A DNA stretch of 10,371 nt, taken from Chitinophagaceae bacterium (GTDB lineage Bacteria; Bacteroidota; Bacteroidia; Chitinophagales; Chitinophagaceae). The stretch is from assembly GCA_025963615.1 (NCBI GenBank), contig JAOQAL010000462.1:1-10371 (forward strand). The letters are read 5' to 3'. The translations under genes and the position numbers were made by a program. The notes beneath the pieces were generated by a model. The model had not been told where the DNA came from, searched no databases, and worked only from the letters and a program-made list of their open reading frames with translations. Within the stretch, counting starts at the first letter, position 1, and every line of letters starts with the position of its first letter. Below are positions 1-6,097 of the stretch, piece by piece.

Positions 1-615
1 AAGCTCAGTTGAAAATGGAACCTGCAGAATGGCCATGCCGGGCGATCTCAACACCCGGAAGATTTCTTTCATTGCCAGCCTGTCATCGGGAATATGTTCA
101 AGGATATGATTCCCTATTACCAAGTCAAAATAATTCCCCGCATAGGGTAGTTTGGTTGCATCGGCTTCCCTGATATTCGGGTCAATATTTTTATAAAAGC
201 CAGGCATCAGATCAGCTGTTTCAACGCTGGCTTTTGCAGACAAAAATGTGTATATATTTTTTTCCGGAGAAAGATGGAGTACTTTTTTTTGTTGTAAATC
301 TACTTTTTCAAGCATCGCAAGTACCAGCCGGTCCCGGGCTACGGACAAACAGTTTGGGCAAATGATATTTTCACCGTAACCAGCTATGACCGCATGATTT
401 TGAATGGCTGCCCGGTTAATTGCTGAAGGGTATGCTGGGGCAAACTTGGAATAATAATTCCCGCAAACATTGCATGTAAATATTTTTTTTTTGAATTTTC
501 TATACCGGAAACGTAAATATCTTTTTTTACTACTGAACATCAGTTGCCTGTAAAACAACTGCAACGGATGATAAAGATTGGCTGCTTTTAATATTTTTTT
601 CAGAAACTCTTTCAT
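1..615 (-). CDS. Class I SAM-dependent methyltransferase with N-terminal zinc ribbon (partial, C-terminus outside window)
   Basis: The reading frame is open without a stop from an ATG at 615 to the left edge, giving 205 codons; the C-terminus is missing. After a basic, lysine-rich N-terminus there are two Cys pairs, CNVC (about residues 46-49) and CPNC (about 86-89) followed by a VARDRL stretch, which looks like the small zinc-binding module seen in front of some Methyltransf_11-type enzymes. The methyltransferase core follows: HLSPEKN (SAM-binding loop region), EADATKLPY, then DLVIGNHILEHIPDD (motif II/III with the usual LEHIPD) and FRVLRSPGMAILQVPF. The acceptor cannot be told from sequence; relatives are often found in glycan or cell-envelope clusters. 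The start codon overlaps the ispD stop as ATGA, with an AGGAAAG stretch just upstream inside ispD, so translation is probably coupled. An A10 run (T10 at 483-492 on the plus strand) lies in the Lys-rich segment around residues 42-44. Confidence 0.82.
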   Translation of the reverse strand, partial: MKEFLKKILKAANLYHPLQLFYRQLMFSSKKRYLRFRYRKFKKKIFTCNVCGNYYSKFAPAYPSAINRAAIQNHAVIAGYGENIICPNCLSVARDRLVLAMLEKVDLQQKKVLHLSPEKNIYTFLSAKASVETADLMPGFYKNIDPNIREADATKLPYAGNYFDLVIGNHILEHIPDDRLAMKEIFRVLRSPGMAILQVPFSTEL

Positions 616-1283
616 GTTTCTCTTTCCTGAAGTATTTTTTCCGCTATCACCAGGTCCATTGGCCGGGTAATTTTGATATTTGTCTCTTCGCCGGAAATAA
701 TATTTATTTTAATTCCGGTATTTTCCACCACACTCCCTTCGTCAGTAAACAAAGAAGTATAATCCTGTTTAAAGCCTTTTATAAGCATCTCACTAAGAAA
801 AGTTTGCGGTGTTTGGATGATGAACACCTTATTCCTGTCAATTTGTTCGTTGCCGGAACCCGTTGCGATACGAATGGTATCGGTAGCGGTAATAGCCGGT
901 ACGGCGTTTCCTTTTTCGATCGTGGCTTCATAGCATTGCCGGATCAATTTAGTGGTAACGAGACAACGTACCCCATCATGTACAAATACAACACTTGGTT
1001 CTTTTACGAACTTCAATCCATTCTTTACAGAATGGAAACGGGTCTCCCCCCCTGTCGTAATATTAATTTTATGCGTGGGGAAATCTTTCACGAGATTTTC
1101 TCCCGCTTCAAGGTGATTTGGCGGCAATACAAGAATCATCTCCAGATCGGAATAAGCCTCTGTAAATGCCTTGATGCTGTGCCATAAAACCGGTCTACCT
1201 TGTAACAATAAAAATTGTTTGGGAATATCGTTACCCATGCGTAAGCCCGACCCGCCGGCAACTATTATTACATATTTATACAT
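612..1283 (-). CDS. ispD: 2-C-methyl-D-erythritol 4-phosphate cytidylyltransferase
   Basis: This cytosolic enzyme couples CTP with MEP to give CDP-methylerythritol and pyrophosphate, a step of the non-mevalonate isoprenoid pathway. The 223 residues match the family length. Visible motifs: the nucleotide-binding loop AGGSGLRMGNDIPKQF at 9-24, with R15 and K22 matching the catalytic Arg and Lys of E. coli IspD (R20, K27); GGETRFHSVKNGL at 78-90; VHDGVRC at 101-107 with D103 and R106; TPQTF at 158-162; TDEGSVVE at 180-187; and NIKITRPMDL at 202-211, whose Lys matches E. coli K213. HDGVRC differs slightly from the usual HDAARP. The family also includes ribitol-5-phosphate cytidylyltransferases (TarI-like), and the coupled methyltransferase leaves that possible, though IspD is the better call. 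It starts at the ATG at 1283; no clear Shine-Dalgarno is seen. A repeat hairpin separates it from the sialidase-like gene upstream. Confidence 0.9.
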   Translation of the reverse strand: MYKYVIIVAGGSGLRMGNDIPKQFLLLQGRPVLWHSIKAFTEAYSDLEMILVLPPNHLEAGENLVKDFPTHKINITTGGETRFHSVKNGLKFVKEPSVVFVHDGVRCLVTTKLIRQCYEATIEKGNAVPAITATDTIRIATGSGNEQIDRNKVFIIQTPQTFLSEMLIKGFKQDYTSLFTDEGSVVENTGIKINIISGEETNIKITRPMDLVIAEKILQERET

Positions 1284-1310
1284 TGGGAACCAAGATAATG
1301 ATTATGGCAA

Positions 1311-1410
1311 ATGAAAAATAAAAAATTCTGCAAGCCTCAAGCTATAAGCTACAAGACCTGTAGTTCAATAACTTTCCCAAGTCTTGCAGCTTGTAGCTCA
1401 CAGCTTGCAG
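1311..1410 (-). terminator. Long hairpin plus T-tract, probable terminator of the sialidase-like gene
   Basis: Read on the minus strand, the arm 1410-1381 can pair with 1357-1328. Of 30 positions I count 24 Watson-Crick pairs, 4 G-U pairs and 2 mismatches, with a 23-base loop. The second arm is followed at once by AATTTTTTATTTTTC (about 1327-1313), a proper U-tract. It lies about 50 bases past the sialidase-like stop codon and before ispD, so it should end the upstream transcript. A second register, 1431-1416 with 1343-1328, gives 16 uninterrupted pairs and would compete with the first. Confidence 0.7.
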
Positions 1411-1445
1411 CTCGCAGCTTGAGGCTTGCAGCTTGTAGCTTGAGA
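1328..1445. repeat. Heptad tandem repeat array with inverted counterpart
   Basis: From 1386 to 1441 there are eight consecutive 7-base units of consensus GCAGCTT: gcagctt, gtagctc, acagctt, gcagctc, gcagctt, gaggctt, gcagctt, gtagctt. At 1332-1352 lie three units in the opposite orientation: aagcctc, aagctat, aagctac. The two blocks form a large inverted repeat with a 23-base spacer at 1358-1380. The whole intergenic region between ispD and the sialidase-like gene is 173 bases, and this element fills most of it. The short plus-strand ORF across the array, full of LAAC/LAAR repeats, is a by-product of the heptads. Similar AGCTTG-rich intergenic repeats are, from memory, scattered in Bacteroidota genomes, but I could not check copy number. 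Confidence 0.85.
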
Positions 1446-1456
1446 CCTTTCCTGGT

Positions 1457-2566
1457 TTATTTTGCTGGTCCGAATGTGCCATTGGCTATGTCCTTAACGG
1501 TACCTAGCCAGAACGCGATATTTTTTCGTTGCCAGGTATAGGTTACCGCCACCGTATCACCATAACTGATAACAGCAGGGTATGAAAATTCATCATCCCC
1601 TTTGCCATCTTCTATATTCAGTTGCTTAGGCCATGTTTTTCCATTATCATAAGATAAAGCCAACAACAAAGGCGCCCTGTCGCCGTCATTCCGGTTATCA
1701 GGATTATAAGCAAGGGCCAATACCCCCCCAGGCAGCCTGGTTAAATCAATGCCACTATTGGGATTGGGCAAGCTTGTTTTGTAAACAGGAGTCCAGGTTT
1801 TTCCATAATCTTTAGAATCGCTGCGGCAAATAAAACCAATATTGCTTCGCAACAGCATGTGGATATTACCGGGGGAAGATTCCCAAAGTGTTGGTTGTAT
1901 CAGTTCTTTATTCCGCAATGCAGTATCTCCCAAAGAAAGATATGGAGAGGGCGTCCATGTTTTTCCATTGTCATTACTACGATCCACGAAGACATGATAT
2001 CCTTTCTCTTCATGAGATGAACCTGCCAACCAGGTTCCATCAGAAAGAATAACCGGTTTATTTTTTACAGGACCCCGGCCACCCTTATCGCCAATTATTA
2101 ACTCATGAGCGGCATTCCAGGTTTTTCCATTATCATCTGACGTTTGCACCCATGTTTCCCATGTTTCAATTTCTTTACCTGCTTTAAAAAACAAAAATAT
2201 TTTGCCAGTAGGGGATTGAAAGAGTACCGGGTTCCAGTGAGGGTCATTCCTGATTTTTGCAACTTCACGGGGAGGTTCCCAGTTACCCCGCACACGTTTA
2301 GATAGCCAAATCCCTACATCATCATTTTTTTCTTCCGTTCCACCAAACCAGGCGGCAACAAATTCTCCGTTATTCAGATGCAATTTGGTGGAAGCATGGC
2401 ATTGTTTAAATCCATGGTTATCCCCGAAAATGAATTCTTTAACCGGAAAGGATGTAGCAACTGCCGTTTCTTCTTTTTTTCCTGTTTGTTGCTGTCCTGG
2501 CGATGAACAGCCCGCTAAAAAAATAAAAAGAACTAACCGTACAGCTTGCGCGATTGATTTTATCAT
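1457..2566 (-). CDS. Sialidase-like (BNR/Asp-box) lipoprotein, PF13088-type
   Basis: The product is predicted to be a six-bladed beta-propeller hydrolase-like lipoprotein of about 369 residues. I chose the ATG at 2566: it gives a tidy lipoprotein signal (MIKSIAQAVRLVLFIFLAGC, lipid Cys at 20). A GTG at 2590 in the same frame would add eight residues and overlap the upstream TAG by one base. Four Asp boxes are visible: SDDNGKTW (143-150), SNDNGKTW (197-204), SKDYGKTW (251-258) and SYDNGKTW (305-312). The N-terminal block CHASTKLHLNNGEFVAAWFGG followed by DDVGIWLS, the PVKNKPV segment and the C-terminal EFSYPAV...VTYTWQRKNIAFW pattern identify the BNR-repeat-like group usually annotated as exo-alpha-sialidase. 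The FRIP motif that carries the first Arg of true GH33 sialidases is not evident, so sialic acid specificity should not be assumed. It is the last gene of the putative polysaccharide locus, 23 bases after the propeller-toroid gene. Confidence 0.83.
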   Translation of the reverse strand: MIKSIAQAVRLVLFIFLAGCSSPGQQQTGKKEETAVATSFPVKEFIFGDNHGFKQCHASTKLHLNNGEFVAAWFGGTEEKNDDVGIWLSKRVRGNWEPPREVAKIRNDPHWNPVLFQSPTGKIFLFFKAGKEIETWETWVQTSDDNGKTWNAAHELIIGDKGGRGPVKNKPVILSDGTWLAGSSHEEKGYHVFVDRSNDNGKTWTPSPYLSLGDTALRNKELIQPTLWESSPGNIHMLLRSNIGFICRSDSKDYGKTWTPVYKTSLPNPNSGIDLTRLPGGVLALAYNPDNRNDGDRAPLLLALSYDNGKTWPKQLNIEDGKGDDEFSYPAVISYGDTVAVTYTWQRKNIAFWLGTVKDIANGTFGPAK

Positions 2567-2589
2567 AATAAAATAATTAAACACTATCA

Positions 2590-4803
2590 CTAATTAATCA
2601 TTTTCAAATAGCGGCCCATCCAATACGGGAGCAACCAAAAAACCGGTTCCCGTTCCATATCAGGATAACCATTTACGGCCAGCCAGGGATTTTTATCCCA
2701 GCGAACCGCCACGCGGATGTCTGGCGGGGGCAATTCACTAACCTGCAGGTCATTCAAAACCGGCTGATGCACAATTTTTACATCTTCCCGCTTGGTATGA
2801 TCCACGCTCCAATCAATCAGATCCAGCGGCGTATTTTTTAAAAAATCAACTGAAGCTGCCAGTTCTACTTTTGCATTTCTGGCATAACAATATAAAAAAT
2901 TAATCAAGGGGTTTTTATCGTTCCGGCGTTTCTCCATCCATTGATCCAGGTGCTTTTGATAAAAGGCATGCAGCTTCGGATCGCTTTCACAATGAAGCAG
3001 TATAGGATACAAATAAGCTTGCATGGTTACATCGTAATAGATGAACCAGGCAGGATCCTGGTTAAGAAGATCCGCCATATTATCAAGATATTTTTCTTCT
3101 TTAATCAACCGCAGGTAATGTTGCTGATATTTATTATCACCGGTCATATAAAAAGCCAGTTTCAGAAAAGTTAAAAGTTCCATTGAGTTTTGACTTTTGT
3201 CGGGTCCCCATTCAGGATCACGATTCAGTTTATCTGGCGACCAGACAGCCCATCTGGTATGCGTGCCATCAACATCTACCATGTTGTAATTATTGGCAAT
3301 GATATGATCTACTAATAAAGCAACATGCTTGCGCACCACCTCTTTTCCGGCTTCATCCGCCACCAGTTGATAATAAAAAAAATAGCCCATCATATGGCCG
3401 CACCATTCATCGCTGCTGGCATCCCCTTTCCAGAGCCATTTACCATCTGCTGATTTTCTCCAGCGGGTTTCAACCGGTTTATAACGTGGTTCTTTTACCA
3501 ATTCTTCTGCCAGTTCTTTCTTAGAATAATTCCGGTTTGCATCATGTACCCGGTATTTCCAGTCAACAGGAATCATAGACCTTGCAAAAAAGCCATCACC
3601 ACCGGTAACTTCCTGCAGCTGTTTTAAAAAATAAAATGCCTTTTGCGCTTTCTCTTTTGCATCACTGCTCCCGGTAGCGGCATAGCGAAAACTTTCCATG
3701 GTAAGATAGTTGCCGGTAAACTCGCCATCATTGTCATCGTCATCAGGTTGCCAGGAACTGATATCACCAGGAACCGTCAAATGACATTGACCAGCTATCC
3801 ATGGCTCCCGGATATGTCTTTTCATCAGTATGTCATAGAAATAATTTTGCTTTTCAGCAAGATTCATTTTTCTTTTTTTGATTGCACTGACCCCATTGGC
3901 CGTTGCAATCCATGCATTACCTTCTTTATCAAAAGCAACATCTTTCACCTTATCATCCAGTAACCAACGACGCGTAAACAGGAGAGAATGGGTTCCATCT
4001 TTCAGGTATCGCACTACGCCGACCTCGGTACCTATCCACATCACTCCATCCGGAGAACGTTTTACACAATTAACATATACTGAAGGACACCCTTCTTCCG
4101 GCCGTATCACTTTTTCCTTTTTTTCGTGATCAAAAACCGTTACACCACCTAAACCAGCGGCCCAAAGTTTTTCATTTGCATCGAGCGCCACGCCTTTAAC
4201 ATAGGCGCTCAACAATACATTCTTGCCCTGAAAATATTTTGTTGCCCCAGCATTACAATGGTATAAGCCTACATCAGTGGCAATCCATATTCCCTCCTTT
4301 CCATCCGATACCACACTCCTGACAGACCTTGCTATACGATAGTCTTTTTTTACAAATGTTTTTCCGTCAAAAAGCCAGACGCCACCGGGACCTACCGCAT
4401 ACATACCTTCTTTAGCATTGCAAATAGCGGAAACAGGACCTTCTGTCCCCGTTATATATTTAACCTCATTCTTTTGCGAACGAAATACTCCCTGCCACGT
4501 ACTGACCCAAACATTATACTGTTCGTCTGTTGCTACTGCAAAAGCAGGACCTTTCTCCGTTCCTGAGAACAACTGTTGCCAGGAGGTTTCCCCTGCATTC
4601 TTCGTAAATACTCCCGCGGCAGTGGCGATCCATACCTTCGAATCATTATCAACAGCGATACTTCTCACTTCGTTTTCCACCGCGCTCTTCCCTACTGGAT
4701 AGGCTTCATGATATTCCTGCCAGAAAGCTTCATCCTTCACTTGTTGCGTATGACCAACCGCTGCGATCGTCACAAAGAGAAAAAACAAGACCGGGTATTT
4801 CAT
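2590..4803 (-). CDS. Secreted beta-propeller / helical toroid fusion protein, function unknown
   Basis: This is a 737-residue exported protein with a signal peptide (MKYPVLFFLFVTIAAVGHTQ). Residues about 45-310 hold seven repeats of the type found in 'two-component regulator propeller' domains: VWIATAAGVF (57), VWVSTWQGVF (98), MYAVGPGGVW (134), IWIATDVGLY (172), LWAAGLGGV (213), MWIGTEVGVV (255), AWIATANGVS (297); this fits a seven-bladed propeller. Residues about 315-737 are helical and aromatic-rich, with an acidic patch DDDDNDGEF (354-362), GDGFFARSM (402-410), KGDASSDEWCGHMMGYFFYY (459-478) and TRWAVWSP (516-523). This resembles an (alpha/alpha) toroid of glycoside hydrolases or polysaccharide lyases, but I cannot name the family. 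There is no histidine kinase or DNA-binding part. Context suggests glycan binding or cleavage in the periplasm. The gene follows the HGSNAT-like gene after 128 bases. Confidence 0.8.
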   Translation of the reverse strand: MKYPVLFFLFVTIAAVGHTQQVKDEAFWQEYHEAYPVGKSAVENEVRSIAVDNDSKVWIATAAGVFTKNAGETSWQQLFSGTEKGPAFAVATDEQYNVWVSTWQGVFRSQKNEVKYITGTEGPVSAICNAKEGMYAVGPGGVWLFDGKTFVKKDYRIARSVRSVVSDGKEGIWIATDVGLYHCNAGATKYFQGKNVLLSAYVKGVALDANEKLWAAGLGGVTVFDHEKKEKVIRPEEGCPSVYVNCVKRSPDGVMWIGTEVGVVRYLKDGTHSLLFTRRWLLDDKVKDVAFDKEGNAWIATANGVSAIKKRKMNLAEKQNYFYDILMKRHIREPWIAGQCHLTVPGDISSWQPDDDDNDGEFTGNYLTMESFRYAATGSSDAKEKAQKAFYFLKQLQEVTGGDGFFARSMIPVDWKYRVHDANRNYSKKELAEELVKEPRYKPVETRWRKSADGKWLWKGDASSDEWCGHMMGYFFYYQLVADEAGKEVVRKHVALLVDHIIANNYNMVDVDGTHTRWAVWSPDKLNRDPEWGPDKSQNSMELLTFLKLAFYMTGDNKYQQHYLRLIKEEKYLDNMADLLNQDPAWFIYYDVTMQAYLYPILLHCESDPKLHAFYQKHLDQWMEKRRNDKNPLINFLYCYARNAKVELAASVDFLKNTPLDLIDWSVDHTKREDVKIVHQPVLNDLQVSELPPPDIRVAVRWDKNPWLAVNGYPDMEREPVFWLLPYWMGRYLKMIN

Positions 4804-4931
4804 ACTGAGATTTTTTTATTGCGATCAATGATTGCTTAAGGTTAAACAAACTGGCATATAGCCAACCGACAGCGAGATTGTTTGTATAACATCAGGGCCT
4901 GATTTAGAACAAAGGGAACAGCGCTTTTAAC
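4804..4931 (-). promoter_or_regulatory. Leader of the propeller-toroid gene with two dyads
   Basis: This 128-base gap is the longest between the four downstream genes of the locus except the one holding the susD terminator. It contains a near-perfect dyad at 4821-4835 (gcgatcaatgattgc, one mismatch about the central base), 18 bases before the ATG, and a symmetrical atcagggcctgat at 4891-4903 that can also fold as a 5-bp hairpin. No T-tract follows either, so neither is a convincing terminator. I see no good match to the Bacteroidota -7 element TAnnTTTG. A promoter with operators is possible but unproven. Confidence 0.3.
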
Positions 4932-6059
4932 TTAAATCTTTAAAAATATTTTCTTCTTATACAAAATATAAACAGGAATAAAACAAAGCAAACAAAAAGA
5001 CAAGGCCCATATTAATGAAATAATTTCCTGTGGTATGCCGCTGGGCAGTACGGCATTTATTATAACCTGGTTTGCGCTTACCCCCTTCTGCCCACCCCAT
5101 TTCAGGAATAGGAGATCAGAAAAAATATCGGCTACGAGGTAGGCAGCTATTGCATTAGAGCCATAGATCATAGCGAACTTTCCCCATTTTTTATAGCCCA
5201 GCATATCAACGACAAAATATAAAGAGGCCAGTATCATGGCGGCGAGGCCGGAAGTATACAATACAAAGGAACTTGTCCATAGATTTTTATTGATCGGGAA
5301 AAACCAATTCCACCCATTACCCAATGCAAAAGCCAAAAACCCCGCGAGGAATAACCATATGATTTTTCGCTCCGCTGTTTGTTTACTTAAAATAATTTGT
5401 CCGGCAAGCATGCCGTTAATACCTGTTACCACTGCGGGGAATGTGCTCAATATCCCTTCCGGGTCCCAGGTCCCCTGGTACATTCTTCCCGGAATGACGA
5501 TGGCATCCAGCCAGGCTGCAAGATTTTTTCCGGGTTCCATCACCGGATATCCATATCCCGGCACGGGAATCAACGTCATGACAAAACAATAGGACACTAA
5601 TATCAATGCGCCAAGCGTTGCCTGGAATTTCCAACTGGTGTAAAGAAATAATAGCGCTGAGAAAAAATAAACGATTGAGATACGTTGCAATACCCCGGGT
5701 ATACGCACATTGGAAAAATTAAAAAGCGGAAGAATACTTAAAAACATTCCCAGGATAAAAAGTATAACCGCGCGCCTGCAGATCTTGCCAATCATTTGTT
5801 TTTTGGGAATGCCTTTGGCAAGCTGCTTTGAATACGATAAGGCAACCGATACACCCACCATGAAAATAAAAGAAGGAAACACGTAATCGGTTGGTGTAAT
5901 ACCATTCCATTCCGCATGCAACAAAGGAGCATATACTCTTGAATGAATACCCGGCTCATTCACCGTTATCATCGCAGCGATCGTAAGCCCCCGGAAGATA
6001 TCCAGGGCCAGTAACCGTGAATTGCTTTCCGTGCTGGTATTCCGAAGTGGCTGATGCAT
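4932..6059 (-). CDS. HGSNAT-type transmembrane N-acetyltransferase (DUF5009/PF07786-like)
   Basis: This is a 375-residue polytopic inner-membrane protein with about ten hydrophobic segments. It resembles heparan-alpha-glucosaminide N-acetyltransferase, which moves acetyl from cytosolic acetyl-CoA to an amino sugar across the membrane. Conserved blocks: LDIFRGLTIAAM (19-30), VNEPG with N34, LLHAEWNG with H48, DYVFPSFIFMVG (58-69), PGVLQRISIVYFF (121-133), DPEGILSTFPAVVTGINGML (199-218) and KNLWTSSFVLYTSGL (258-272). N34 and H48 appear to match the Asn and His of the human active site (N258, H269), although the spacing differs by three residues. The bacterial substrate is not established. It sits 38 bases after the GH20 gene, which makes a role in amino-sugar processing attractive. 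Family membership is clear; the reaction is inferred. Confidence 0.85.
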   Translation of the reverse strand: MHQPLRNTSTESNSRLLALDIFRGLTIAAMITVNEPGIHSRVYAPLLHAEWNGITPTDYVFPSFIFMVGVSVALSYSKQLAKGIPKKQMIGKICRRAVILFILGMFLSILPLFNFSNVRIPGVLQRISIVYFFSALLFLYTSWKFQATLGALILVSYCFVMTLIPVPGYGYPVMEPGKNLAAWLDAIVIPGRMYQGTWDPEGILSTFPAVVTGINGMLAGQIILSKQTAERKIIWLFLAGFLAFALGNGWNWFFPINKNLWTSSFVLYTSGLAAMILASLYFVVDMLGYKKWGKFAMIYGSNAIAAYLVADIFSDLLFLKWGGQKGVSANQVIINAVLPSGIPQEIISLIWALSFCLLCFIPVYILYKKKIFLKI

Positions 6060-6083
6060 TTAAATGATTTTATTATTACGAGT

Positions 6084-6097
6084 GAATTTTAAAATTC
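6084..6097. repeat. 14-bp perfect palindrome after the GH20 stop codon
   Basis: gaattttaaaattc is fully self-complementary and abuts the GH20 TAG (6098-6100), in the 38-base gap before the HGSNAT-like gene. It is AT-only apart from its ends, so a stable RNA hairpin is unlikely; it may be a binding site or chance. Confidence 0.35.

Noticed and set aside
1328..1445. CRISPR-like array
   Set aside because: Units are 7 bases with no spacers and are partly inverted, so this is a tandem repeat and hairpin, not a CRISPR.
1311..1541. 76-codon plus-strand ORF with LAAC/LAAR repeats
   Set aside because: Its repetitive peptide comes entirely from the heptad DNA repeat, and its end overlaps the sialidase-like gene on the other strand; no known protein pattern.
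2567..2590. GTG start at 2590 for the sialidase-like gene, overlapping the upstream TAG
   Set aside because: The ATG at 2566 gives a better lipoprotein signal peptide with the lipobox Cys at position 20; the GTG form adds eight residues before it.
3643..4702. Several plus-strand ORFs opposite the propeller-toroid gene
   Set aside because: They are antisense shadows of a gene with clear signal peptide and domain repeats; none shows family motifs.
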